NCBI GenBank assembly: GCA_036873135.1
Contig: JAPTYO010000015.1
Location: 9,093,683-9,157,682, forward strand
Reading direction: 5' to 3'
Source of the DNA: Clarkia xantiana subsp. parviflora
Taxonomy: Eukaryota > Streptophyta > Magnoliopsida > Myrtales > Onagraceae
Length of the DNA stretch: 64,000 nt
Position 1 is the stretch's first letter. Each line of letters starts with the position of its first letter. The position numbers and the translations under genes are program-made. The notes under the pieces were generated by a model that did no database searches, was not told the DNA's origin, and worked only from the letters and a program-made list of their open reading frames with translations. Positions 42,764 to 53,559 of the stretch are shown piece by piece.

Positions 42764-43385
42764 TGTTGGGACCTTGACTGGACAGAGAGTCATGTCCTGG
42801 TAAATGCGCTTCGGGTTGCTGATGTAGTGGGTCTTCACACGTATTTGGCAACATACGTCTTCGAACACTTGCACGAGGGGCAATATCGCACACCTGCAGA
42901 GGGGGGGGGTGGAGTGCAATGAACGCTCTCCGAAGCTTAAATTAGAACTGTAGAGAGAGAAAGCTAGAGAGAGGTCAGAGCTACGGTGTCGACTTAGTTG
43001 TGAAATGAATGATCAAGGCTCCTATTTATAGAAAACCTTGGAATCAAACTGGGTTTTTAACGGTCCAACGTCGGTTTAATTGTGAATATGTGAACCAGAC
43101 GTGGACGAACATGGAATTGATTTCGGAGAGTCCAACACGTGTTGTGTACGCGTATATAAGGGTTTACACGCGTTTTGGACGCAATCCGGAGGTCGGGATT
43201 GTTAGACAATCCGGACCCCTAGATTGTCGCACAATTCAGACGAGTCTCTCGTTCGGGGTACGCGCGCGCGTACGCCGGGCCATTTTGAATTTACGGGTGA
43301 TTATATTAGAATTGTTGGTGGGTTTGACGTGTAGGTGAAGTCCGTATAATATAAAAAGAACCCGAATCGGACGTATACCCATCAT
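42764..43385 (-). repeat. 3' LTR of F
   Basis: The minus strand starts TGATGGGTATACGTCCG and ends GGTCCCAACA. It has a CTATAAATAG TATA box at about 43020-43030 and is similar throughout to the A1 LTR 557-1141. The plus-strand sequence right after it (tttcccccgagtcaagtaat) is the complement of the PPT, and is shared with C at 44631-44650. Confidence 0.85.
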
Positions 43386-43883
43386 TTCCCCCGAGTCAAG
43401 TAATGGCGTGACCCTTTCTTGACTCTATTTTTGATAAAGTATACGTTAGATTTATGTTCGGGTGTTACCTTGGCGTGGACCTACTGTCCGTTGGTGCGCG
43501 GGCCTCAACGTCGCATATCCTCCCTTTCTTTTAATAAGAGTGACTATAGGTGGTGACATGGTTAGCGCAGCGAGTATACGTAGATGACATGTATATATGT
43601 AATTATGTATGACTATGTATACGTGTGCACGTCAATAGACGCGCAACATATAATGTCATGATAATAAACATGTAGATATGATCATCTACATATATATAAT
43701 GGCGGGGATGTAAGCATATGCATGTCGGGATCATAATAATAGACTCGTGACATGGATATGCAAACATGTGTACGTGTAAGTATGCATATGTACGCGCAGG
43801 TGTGTAAGCATGTGTACGTGCTAATAACTCATACAAAAGAGTTAGAAAAAAATATGGAGGAGATAGGGAATTACCCACATATG
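43386..43883. other. Region between F 3' LTR and the antisense promoter
   Basis: No gene seen. Rich in alternating purine-pyrimidine words (gtgtacgtgtaagtatgcat and similar) from 43590 to 43830. The homologous stretch in C follows 44631. Confidence 0.5.
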
Positions 43884-43893
43884 TATATAAAAG
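43884..43893 (+). promoter_or_regulatory. TATA box of the F antisense gene
   Basis: TATATAAAAG on the plus strand, followed by a CT-rich stretch (ccctcctcactttacctcca) where a plant transcript could begin about 30 bases on. It points toward the antisense exons at 58826-61190 and away from the F LTR, so it is independent of the LTR promoter. Confidence 0.55.
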
Positions 43894-43969
43894 GGGAGAG
43901 CATGTAAATCCCTCCTCACTTTACCTCCACATTTCTAAAATTGTCTTCTCCCTTTTCTTGAGGAGTGAG

Positions 43970-44630
43970 TGTTGTGTTCGCTTCACCACTTGGGCAGCTT
44001 TGGGCTTTTTCCTTCACGAACAGGCTTCTTCCTTCACGATCGGGTTCGAGATATATGTATAAGGACGGGAACACCGCAATCCTTAATACATAATCACCGA
44101 GCTGAATTCCCAGTCTTCGACCTTGAGCTCCTGATCTTCGGGTCCTGCACGAGGGGCAGTAACCAGCGTGGGAGGGGGGAATGCTGGTTGGGCCCACTCC
44201 ACGCTCAAGTTAGCACTTTTAAAGAGAGAAAGCCTTAGAGAGAAGTCAGAGCATTTCAGGTCCAAAAGTGAGGGAATTGTCCAAAATGAGAGACCTAGGC
44301 CCCTATTTATAGGGAACCTAAGGATCATGCTCAATTTTGAATGGCTTGATGTCGGTATGTTGAAATACGTATACCGTCACCAAGGTGGACTATGCGTGCA
44401 CCGACTTCTCGCAATCAGCAAAAATAATCGGGGTGAGCGCGAGGAAAAAACGGTAATCCGGACTGGTCCGGATCGCCTTAGGGCAATCCGGAAGTCCTTC
44501 GGCCCAGGAATGGCGCGTATCCCGGACCGTTTTAGACTTGGGTGTCCGCGAAAGGGTTTTTTACGGGTTTTGGGATATTTTACGAGGCCTGAATTGTAAA
44601 TACGAACCCGAATTGGACAGATATCTAACA
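43970..44630 (-). repeat. 3' LTR of C
   Basis: The minus strand starts TGTTAGATATCTG and ends GCGAACACAACA, with TATAAATAGG near 44302-44312. A PPT-like CTCGGGGGCAAG (minus strand) abuts it at 44631-44642. Confidence 0.93.
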
Positions 44631-44642
44631 CTTGCCCCCGAG

Positions 44643-45915
44643 TCAAGTAGTGGTTCAAAACCCGTGCTTAACTCTTTTCTAAGATAAGATATTCGTCCAA
44701 TTTAGGTTCGGTACTGACCTCGGGGGTGGCCTGTTTGTCAATTCGAATGTTGAGATCATGAATTTGACCAACTTCAATTTTTCGCCGTACGTACGTAATC
44801 TGTGTATAGGGTTAGCGTAGCAGACAATATACGTATAACAACATGCAATTATATTCGCAATATCGTGTAATGAGTGAAATAAAGATTTATACAACGTGAT
44901 AATATCATGGTACATGACGTAAACATGTAACATGTTGTCAATATGCAAATGACGACATAGTAAATGGATGACGTAATCATGCCATAAGCAAAACACTTAG
45001 AATAATATAAAATTGGAAAGCATGCTTGTCAACATTGAGCATGATGTAAACATAGTAAATGATGCAAGCATGTAGTATAATGCAAACATGAAGTATGGTG
45101 TAAATGTGAGACATGATATAAACATGAGATTCATACTTAGAAAATAATCATGAAACGATCATGAATAAGAAACGCGCATGATAAATTCTATGTACGTACT
45201 ATGAAATAATAGTTACGTGTAGTGTGTCATGAAGTATTGTGTAGTATGTATGCAATATGAACATAGGAGAGATGCAAAGATGCTTGTAAAGGTTGCTAAG
45301 GACTGTATATGAAAATACATGAAAGTTTAGTCCTTAGCACATGGTGTAGGCACTATTAGTAAAAATTAGGAGAGAGAATACTCATTTAGCTTACATCCTT
45401 TATAGATAAATCTCCAAGAAGCTCACCATTCTTTATGAAGATGAAGCTTTTGAGATCATAGACTTGGAGTAGACACATCATTGTTGATATCATTTGGATT
45501 CCGGCGTGGCACGTGTTAATTCAGACTCGCTTCGTGTTGGTGAGTTCAATTCCGTACATGGTTGGACATTTCGTGACTTCTTTTGGCCTTGATTCAATCT
45601 AGAAATCACTATATACCTAGTTATCTTATCATGCATACAAGGTGTTTGATAAAATGCATTAGAATACTTAGTCCCATATTGGCCAAAAATTTTCTAAGTG
45701 CTGAAAATTTTAGAAAAGTGTAAATGAATCGTTATACTTCCCTTATGCATAGTGTTCATTGCCGACATGTTGTTCCATGCCTTAGTCGTTGCTTTAGTAT
45801 GCCCGATATTGATGATCAATAGTTGTACGTACATGGCCGTCCATGGTTGTATGTTGGTAATGATAGCTTAGGCAATGTAATGTTGAGCATCATGTATAGA
45901 CTGTCGGTCATTGTC
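44643..45915. other. C region with antisense leader and intron, no clear gene
   Basis: AT-rich with many gtaaacatg/gatgta words. By homology with F and A1 it should contain the promoter and leader exon of the C antisense gene on +. The intron-1 match (gtgtttgataaaatgcatta, 45648-45667) fixes the position. A weak TATA-like tttatagata lies near 45400. The leader exon cannot be delimited. Confidence 0.45.
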
Positions 45916-45919
45916 TGCA

Positions 45920-46840
45920 AACATGCTAAAACACCTAGAAAATATTTTAACAATATCTAATGCTTGTTACCATAGATGTCGTCGTATGAGCTTTGTCGAT
46001 AAGCGTCGTAGGAATTCTTAGGAGGCATTATGTAGAAGTTGATAATAGCTACTTGATGCATGCAATCCATCCTTGTCGACATGTACATAAGTACATGGAA
46101 ACACTTAGAAAATATTCTCCCCTTGTTGACATCCATCCTTGTTGACATGTATGTATGTACATGGAAACACTTAGAAAATATTCTCCCCTTGTTGACATCC
46201 ATCCTTGTTGACATGTATGTATGTACATGGAAACACTTAGAAAATATTTTCCCCTTGTCGACATGTATGTATGTACATGGAAACACTTAGAAAATATTTT
46301 CCCCTTGTCGACATGTATGTACTTACATGGAAATACTTAGAAAATATTTTCTCCTTGTCGACATGCATCCTTTTCGACATGTATGTACGTACATGGAAAC
46401 ACTTAGAAAATATTTTCTCCTTGTCGACATGTATGTACGTACATGGAAACACTTAGAAAATATTTTCTCCTTATCGACATGTATGTACGTACATGGAAAC
46501 ACTTAGAAAATATTTTCTCCTTGTCGACATGCATCCTTGTCGACATTTATGTACGTACATGGAAACACTTAGAAAATATTTTCTCCTTGTCGACATGCAT
46601 CCTTGTCGACATGTATGTACGTACATGGAAACACTTAGAAAATATTTTCCTCTTGTCGACATATATGTACATACATGGAACACTTAGAAAATATTCTTCA
46701 CTTGTCGACATGCATCCTTGCCGACATGTATGTACGTACATGGAAACACTTAGAAAATATTTTCCTCTTGTCGACATGCATCCTTATCGACATGTATGTA
46801 CATACATGGAAACACTTAGAAAATATTTCACCCTTGTAAT
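45920..46840. repeat. 50/66-bp palindromic tandem array in C
   Basis: About 14 units of catggaaacacttagaaaat plus attttctccttgtcgacatg plus tatgtacgta (~50 bases). Some units carry an extra 16 bases (catccttgtcgacatg). Each unit contains the near-palindrome catgtaYgtacRtacatg and one or two gtcgac sites. Open frames in several frames on both strands are artefacts of the repetition. By homology it lies in intron 1 of the antisense gene. Confidence 0.92.
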
Positions 46841-47054
46841 CATGTATGCTGCGAGTATGAGCTCGATGTCGTCATATAAGGTTAATGTGTTGAAGAAGTT
46901 GCCCCCCTTGCGTGATGCTTGTTACTTGTTGCGCGAAGACTAACGAGTCTTGTACGTACATAGTTGTCTCACATGGAGCGTCCGTTGCATAAATGTTTGC
47001 ATAAGTGTTGATGCGTGTTTGCGCACTGACTGGATTGTTGGTTGCATTTTTCAG

Positions 47055-47954
47055 GATATCAGATCTTGTTGTCTTCTTGTCAGAATTAATCTTCCCATGG
47101 GTGTTATCATGAGTAAGTCCATTATCTCCATTCTGCGAGTAACTCTGTGTTCGGATGTCGACATGGTTGAGCAGCTAAATAATACACCAAGTGTAGATGT
47201 TGATGTCCTTTATGACTCGTGTCATGTTGTAATGTAGGTTGGACTTGATGGAAAAATCTCGTCTTTGCAGATAGCCGATGTGTACAGTAATCCGCTTGTT
47301 GGGAGGAATGTCCGTACAAGTGCCCTCGCTACTCTGGAGTCTCCGGACACGGTCGCGGTAAATGACTTGTGAGTAAGACGTCTCCTTGTATCTTCTTTGA
47401 ACTTGTTAATTTTCCAAGTTGTTGCTTTCATGTTGCTGAACGCGTGGTTGCAGTTCCTGTCTTTAGCACAATTCTCAAAATATCTGACGCAGGGGCGCGT
47501 TCCTCGAGCGATTCTTAGTTCTTTATGCCGAGTACGACCGTGCTAACTCCTTCTTGTGATAAAGGGAATAGAGTTGAGGGTCGTGCAATGGTGCCTTCTA
47601 CCCCGGTCGAGGGACTGGCCCAAGGAGGAGCGTTCCTCCCATTGAGGTAAGCATTTTTTTACGGCTGATTTTGATGCACGTATTGCTGATTGTCGTGCTT
47701 ATGTTGAAGAGTATGTCGTGTTGAAGTTTAAGCGACCATTCTTGTCGTGTCCTTTGTGTGGATGACGACATTGCATTTGATGTTGACATTATGAAATTTT
47801 TGCCATAGATCCTTAGAGATGATGTTATCTCTTGGTTGGTGTCAGGTTGTCCGCTTCCAGCATGTTGAACCCTTTGTGAACGAGTTGATGTTGTTTTGAT
47901 AATTCTTTGTTTATGCCTTTGCTTGCATGATATTTCGTCACTTGGACCTGTTTT
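47055..47954 (+). pseudogene. Antisense gene of C, internally deleted
   Basis: The acceptor TTTTTCAG ends at 47054. The ATG at 47109 begins MSKSIISILRVTLC, matching the antisense starts of F and A1, and the frame stops at 47237. The next sequence (taggttggacttgatggaaa ... ctttgcag, 47234-47271) matches the exon-2/exon-3 junction of F, so almost all of exon 2 is deleted. Further exon-like pieces with GT-AG borders lie to 47650 (gaggtaagcattt). Copia-2 interrupts the rest at 47955. Confidence 0.55.
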
Positions 47955-48184
47955 TATAAGCTTGAATCATACTTCATTGATGATTAGGGATTACAAGCAA
48001 GGTGATACAATATATATACTAAGTGAAACTAGGCTCACCAACTAAGACTATACAAAGAGTTGTGAACCAGGTGCATAGTGTTTGCATAGCATAACCGGGT
48101 GCATACGTAGTGGCAGGGTGTATGCATAGTAAAACTAAGTGTATGCATAGTGTATTGAACATAGTCTTCATATACACTTCTATA
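47955..48184 (-). repeat. 3' LTR of Copia-2
   Basis: 230 bases, minus strand TATAGAAGTG...AGCTTATA, directly after the purine-rich end of pol. Confidence 0.95.
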
Positions 48185-49811
48185 TTCTCCCATCCTTTTC
48201 TTCTTCCTCTTTTCTTTCTTGGAAGACATCCTTGATTCCATATAGCTTCAACAAGGCCAAGTGTTCGTTCTTCACTAAAGCCTTGGTTAGCAAGTCAGCT
48301 AGCTGATCCTTTGAAGGAATGTAGTGAACATCAATCCTGCCTTGTCCAATGTGATGTCTTGTGAAATGACAATCCAATTCAATGTGTTTGGTACGCTCAT
48401 GAAACATTGGATTTTTAGCAATCTTCACTGCTGCTTGACTATCTGTGTATATAGGGATAGGAAGGTTTACTTGCAATCCAAGTTCCTTGAGAATCCTGCC
48501 TATCCAAAGTGCCTCTTGAATAGCAACTCTAAGGCACCTATACTCTGCTTCAGCACTTGATAGGGAAATGGTATCTTGCTTTTTGACCTTCCAAGCAATC
48601 ATAGCTCCTCCTAGCTTTACACAATAGGCACTCACTGATTTCCTACTAAAAGGGCAAGCAGCCCAATCAGAGTCACAAAACAAGCTCAAATTAAGGTTGT
48701 TGGAAGGATAGATCAAGCCTTGGCCTGGGGTGCCCTTGATGTACTTGATTACCCTACTGGCAGCTTCATAGTGAGACTTCTTTGGCTTGTATACAAATTG
48801 ACTTAGTCTCTGGACTGAGAAGCTAATGTCTGGTCTTGTCATTGTAAGATAGAGCAATTTGCCAATAAGTCTTCTAAATGAAGTAGCATCCTCTAATAGC
48901 ACATCATCAGTGTTTGAGTTGGATGCTTTATCATACTCATGTGTGGTGAGCTTGACATTGAATTCCATAGGAGTTTCAGAAAGCCTTGCAGCCCCTAAGA
49001 CAGCCTCCTCAATGAGCTCCATAGCATATTTCCTTTGATTGATCACAAGTCCTTGATTTGATCTTGCAATCTCCAAACCCAAGAAGTACCTCAAGTCCCC
49101 CAAATCCTTCAATTTGAAGTGTATTTGAAGTGTGTGTTTCAATTGATTGATCATCTTGGTATTGGAACCAGTGATTAGAAGATTATCAACATAGATTAAT
49201 AGAAACACCTTGTCATTGCCTTGTATCTTGGTGAACAAGGAATGATCTGAGGCACATTGTGTATAACCATTCTTCAACAATGTTTGGGTGAGCTTGATGT
49301 TCCATTGCCTTGAAGCTTGTTTAAGGCCATATAGGGACTTCTTAAGCTTGCATATACGTTTGTTAGACCCTTCAAGAGACTTTGAAGGATCAAAACCTTG
49401 TGGAATATCCATGTACACTTCCTCAGTTAAGTCACCTTGAAGAAAAGCATTGTTGACATCCATATGGTATAATCCCCAAGATTTGGCAGCTGCCAATGCT
49501 AAGATGATCCTCACTGTGTCCATCTTGACCACAGGAGAGAATGTCTCATTGAAATCAGTCCCTTCCACTTGAGTGAATCCTTTGGCAATTAATCTTGCTT
49601 TATACCTTTCAATGGAACCATCAGAGTTGTACTTGACCTTGAAGACCCATTTGCAACCTATTGAAGATTTGCCTTGAGTAAGTTCCATGAGTTCCCAAGT
49701 GTTGTTTGCTTGAAGGGCTTGTATCTCTTCCTTCATGGCCAAAATCCAATTGGGATCCTTGATTGCTTGCTTGTAGGAGCTTGGTTCCTTGATTTTGTCA
49801 ATGGCAGCCAA
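48180..49811 (-). pseudogene. Reverse transcriptase and RNase H of Copia-2, catalytic Asp replaced
   Basis: The 543-residue open segment covers WVFKVKYNSDGSIERYKARL, VNNAFLQGDLTEEVYM (first catalytic Asp), SLYGLKQASRQWN, then YVDN where the catalytic motif is YVDD (codon AAT, plus-strand position about 49184-49186). RNase H retains CDSDWAAC, SSAEAEYRCL and DSQAAVKIA. The second Asp of YVDD binds the catalytic metal, so Asn there should abolish polymerisation. A stop at 49833 separates it from the upstream pol in the same frame. The final stop lies in the 3' LTR. Confidence 0.93.
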
Positions 49812-49832
49812 GAAGCATTTGTATTGAGGGCC

Positions 49833-51911
49833 TTAAGTGTCATATGACATATACCTCTCCATGCCAAAAGTGGCATTGGAACTTGATCTTTGTTGAAGTT
49901 CAGCAATCCTTTCACTTCTCCTTGGTTGTGGTGGATTGAGTTGTGCAATTCTAAGACTCCTCCTTAGATTAGAAGGTTGGGGTGGATCATCCACAATGGG
50001 TGGTTGAGGTATTGGAGTTTGTTGAGGTGGTGGAACTTCATTGATTGGGATGTGTCTTTGTATATCCTCATCAAAGTAAGTTGGATTCTCTTGTGGGAAG
50101 TCTTCAATGGATTGCTTGGCTCCCAAGAAAGATGGAATGAGAGACTTTAAAGCATCCTTGGACATGCTAAATGGGAAGATGTCTTCATGAAATGAAACAT
50201 CCCTTGAAACATGAAACATTGAGTTGGAAATGTTCATCACAAGGTATCCTTTTTGTGAAGTTGAATACCCCATAAGGATGCATGGTTCAGCCCTTGGACT
50301 AAACTTGTCATGGTTGTTCAATTTGGTTTCAAAGCATAAGCAACCTATGGTTCTCAAATGAAGAAGAGAAGGTGATTTCCCATATAGCACTTCCATAGGT
50401 GATTTGAACTTCAAGATGGAGGTGGGTAGCCTGTTGAGTAAGTAACAAGCATTGAGTATGCAATATCCCCAATGTCTCAATGGCATAGAAGCTTGAAACC
50501 TTATGGCTCTAGCAATGTTGAGGATGTCCCTATGTTTGCGTTCAACCCTGCCATTTTGTTGTGGTGTATGCACACAACTTGTTTGATGAAGAATCCCAAA
50601 TTGAAGAAGTAAATCTTTGCAAATTGGGTTGATGAACTCAGTCCCATTGTCACTTCTCAAAATCTTGACCATTGTACCAAATTGAGTCTTGACCATGATC
50701 AAGAAATTCTTGATGTGCAAGAAGGTGTCACTCTTGTGTCTCGTCAAATAGACCCAAGTTGCTCTTGAATGATCATCAACAATGGTCAAGAAATATTGAT
50801 TGTTCTTGAAGGTAGGCACCTTGTATGGTCCCCATAGATCCATGTGAATCAAATCAAAAGGCTTTGAAGCAATTGAATCACTGATTGGAAATGAAAATCT
50901 AGATTGCTTTGCAAGAGGACAAATAGTGCATTGTTTGATACAACCATAGGTATTATTCAAGCCTAAAACATCCAAATGGTTCAAATATTGTTTTGAGACA
51001 TGACCCAAACGCCTATGCCATCTCAATACTTCATCCTTATTCCCCAAGCAAGTAGCTGCTATCTTCCTTGGGCTTGAAGGCACCACATCCTTCAAGGTGT
51101 ACAATCCTTTATTCCATTGCCCAATCACCATGGACTTGCCACTCTGGCCCTGAAGCAACACATGATCACAAGTAAAGATCACTTTGCAATTTAACTGGCT
51201 AGGCAACCTAGAGACTGAGATCAAATTGAACTTGAAATCAGGGACCAAAAGGATGTTAGTCAATGTGAATCCACTTGAGAAAGAGCAAGAACCAATATGG
51301 GTCACTTTGCACTTGTGACCATTTGGCAAGTGCACATATTGGTGATCAGAGTCACTCTTCTTCAAATCATGTAGCCATTCAATTTGATGAGTGATATGGT
51401 TAGTTGCACCTGAGTCAACTATCCAAACCATAGGATCACTAGATATACCTGCCATGTTGACATGAGCTTGATCCACATCTTCAAAGGATAGAGGTGTATG
51501 ATCAAAATGATCATCATGGGCAGCAACATGTTGAATCCTTTTGTCAGCTGTGCCATGGAAGATTCTCTTGTCTTTGGCTGCCACATGCTCAATTGAACTT
51601 GAGGTTCCACCATCTTCAACAATGTTTGCTGAGTTCCAATTCCTCTTAGGAGCATTTGGATTGTTTTGATGGATTGGATGATCATATGGGTAGCCATGTT
51701 TGGTGTAGCAAACATCCTCATGATGACCCTTCTTGCCACAATAGGTGCAAGTAGCAAGTGGTTTGCCACTTGAAGCATTGAAATTGCCTTTGCCTCTTCC
51801 AATGCCATTGCCTCTTCCATAGCCTCTACCCCTTGCATATCCTCTTCTATTGCCTCTACCTCCTCCATAAGATGGAATCTTCCCAGTGAATAAGGCTGTT
51901 GCCTCACCCAC
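49833..51911 (-). CDS. Nucleocapsid, protease and integrase of Copia-2
   Basis: 692 open residues: glycine/arginine-rich linker (RGYARGRGYGRGNG), zinc knuckle CTYCGKKGHHEDVC, protease WIVDSGATNHIT, integrase HHCC (RWHRRLGHVSKQ...CTICPLAKQS) and catalytic acids in HMDLWGPY, RSDNGTEF and QQNGRVERKH. It then runs into the basic linker (RRSLRIAQL). The frame ends at a TAA (49833-49835) in the sequence after MSYDT, where Copia-1 has a TTA codon. The integrase and protease look catalytically complete. Confidence 0.93.
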   Translation of the reverse strand: MGEATALFTGKIPSYGGGRGNRRGYARGRGYGRGNGIGRGKGNFNASSGKPLATCTYCGKKGHHEDVCYTKHGYPYDHPIHQNNPNAPKRNWNSANIVEDGGTSSSIEHVAAKDKRIFHGTADKRIQHVAAHDDHFDHTPLSFEDVDQAHVNMAGISSDPMVWIVDSGATNHITHQIEWLHDLKKSDSDHQYVHLPNGHKCKVTHIGSCSFSSGFTLTNILLVPDFKFNLISVSRLPSQLNCKVIFTCDHVLLQGQSGKSMVIGQWNKGLYTLKDVVPSSPRKIAATCLGNKDEVLRWHRRLGHVSKQYLNHLDVLGLNNTYGCIKQCTICPLAKQSRFSFPISDSIASKPFDLIHMDLWGPYKVPTFKNNQYFLTIVDDHSRATWVYLTRHKSDTFLHIKNFLIMVKTQFGTMVKILRSDNGTEFINPICKDLLLQFGILHQTSCVHTPQQNGRVERKHRDILNIARAIRFQASMPLRHWGYCILNACYLLNRLPTSILKFKSPMEVLYGKSPSLLHLRTIGCLCFETKLNNHDKFSPRAEPCILMGYSTSQKGYLVMNISNSMFHVSRDVSFHEDIFPFSMSKDALKSLIPSFLGAKQSIEDFPQENPTYFDEDIQRHIPINEVPPPQQTPIPQPPIVDDPPQPSNLRRSLRIAQLNPPQPRRSERIAELQQRSSSNATFGMERYMSYDT

Positions 51912-51912
51912 A

Positions 51913-52584
51913 TCACCAATGGAACCAGAAATGGTCCTTTGACTCTTCTTGTACTAACACAGAGAAGGCAATGCTAAGTGTAGGAAGGGGTTGCCTCATA
52001 AGCAATTTGCTCCTAATGTGTCCATAGGAATCATTTAGCCCCAAGAGGAAAGCCATTAACTTATGTTTCTCTTTGTGCTCATTGACAATGGCAATATCCC
52101 CAGCACATTGGAGAACCAAATCATCAATAGAAGCAAGAGCATCCCATAGTTGCTTCATCTTGGCAAAGTATTCAGTGATGGAGAGCACACCTTGAGATGT
52201 TTGGTAAATCTCTCTTGTCAATTGAAAGATTTGAGTGCCATCCACTTTGTCAAACATCTCCTTTAAGTCATTCCAAATGGAAGAGGCTGTAGGATTGTAG
52301 ATCAAGCCATTGACCAAGTCCTTGGCCACAGTGTTCCTTAACCATGCCTTGACAATTGCATTTGCCCTATCCCATCTCACCCTATCATTGACACCAACAT
52401 CCAGTCTTGTGAATGTGCCATCTATAAAACCAAGCTTATTCTTCACCAATAAGCCTTCTCTGATTGATGTGCTCCAAACATGATAGTTGGATGTTCCTTG
52501 AAGCTGAAAAGGAATGAGCATGTGGCCAGTGGTGTCTGAGGGATGAATGTATAGGGGATCATCAACATTGGTTTCCTGAGCCAT
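51913..52584 (-). pseudogene. gag: Gag of Copia-2
   Basis: The ATG at 52584 gives MAQETNVDDPLYIHPSD, then the Copia Gag core (TSNYHVWSTSIREGLL, SIWNDLKEMFDKVDGT, EYFAKMKQLWDA). A two-base deletion near 51935, relative to Copia-1, shifts the frame into an early stop before the zinc knuckle. Without it the frame would join the segment ending at 49833. Confidence 0.92.
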
Positions 52585-53293
52585 CTTGCAAGCAAAGTAA
52601 CACAAGGAGCTTGAAGATTCAGAATGAAGGGAATTCAGATGCAAGTGACTCCAAGGAAAACGCACACAAACTATGCACTAGCAACAAAACTAGCACACCA
52701 AGTTTGTTGAGAGTACAATTTGTACAATCCGCAACAAATTACTCCAAGTTCAATGTTCACAAATCACTAGGAATGGATTAGGATCAAATCTCCATTGAAG
52801 AAAGCTCTGAAATCTTCAAGAAATGGAGTGAAAACTCGAAGAACACACAATGACTCCTCAGTCGAGCAAAGTGTATGCAAACGTTGTAACGTAGGAAAAT
52901 CACAACTTCCAAGTAGTATGCGCAGCTTGAACAAGCTCAAAATTCATATCCAAATCCAGGGAAACAAAGCAAATCCCAGATTATATCAAGAACAATCACG
53001 CAATCAGCTCAACAAGGCTGAAATCAACAAGAACTAAGCAAACTAGGACTAAGACATGTTGGCTATCCTTAGTCTATGCTCAGCTTTGTGTAGTGTTGTG
53101 ATTTCTTGAATTTTTACTTACTTGACATCCATTCTTGCACAAGAAATGGAAATTTCAAGTTGGGATGAAGATCCACGAAGCTTATCTTGTATGGTTATGC
53201 AAGAACAAGGTGAAGTTTGAAGGGTAATGTTGAAGAAATTTGATCTTCTTCAACTAGATGTGCACGCCGCCATTAAGGATGGCTCTGATACCA

Positions 53294-53523
53294 TATAAGC
53301 TTGAATCATACTTCATTGATGATTAGGGATTACAAGCAAGGTGATACAATATATATACTAAGTGAAACTAGGCTCACCAACTAAGACTATACAAAGAGTT
53401 GTGAAGCAGGTGCATAGTGTTTGCATAGCATAACCGGGTGCATACATAGTGGCAGGGTGTATGCATAGTAAAACGAAGTGTATGCATAGTGTATTGAACA
53501 TAGTCTTCATATACACTTCTATA
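53294..53523 (-). repeat. 5' LTR of Copia-2, with PBS at 53281-53293
   Basis: 230 bases. The minus-strand TGGTATCAGAGCC follows directly and matches initiator Met tRNA. Confidence 0.95.
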
Positions 53524-53559
53524 GTTTTCAATAATAATAAACATATGATAACTTGTTAG

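Larger units (their letters stand above)
47955..53523 (-). mobile_element. Copia-type element Copia-2, nearly intact
   Basis: LTRs of 230 bases at 47955-48184 (3') and 53294-53523 (5') have only three hand-counted differences. TSD gtttt at 47950-47954 and 53524-53528. The ends are TATAGAAG...CTTATA. Same family as Copia-1 but in opposite orientation about 6.5 kb away. LTRs lack a 9-base duplication present in Copia-1. By LTR divergence it is the youngest datable insertion here. Confidence 0.96.

Noticed and set aside
42455..42919. 154-codon minus-strand frame
   Set aside because: It runs across the junction between the F LTR and the A1 antisense leader, so it is younger than both and is chance.
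42764..43385. Solo LTR of the A1 family
   Set aside because: The flanks (cttac and tttcc) do not match, and one side has a PPT followed by family-typical internal sequence, so it is a 3' LTR of a larger element.
45920..46840. Possible CRISPR array (regular repeats with short spacers)
   Set aside because: The whole unit repeats, there are no unique spacers, and the host is a plant. It is a tandem repeat.
45957..46943. Repetitive open frames on both strands with units such as METLRKYF
   Set aside because: They follow from the 50/66-bp array and appear in several frames on both strands. No start, context or homology supports a protein.
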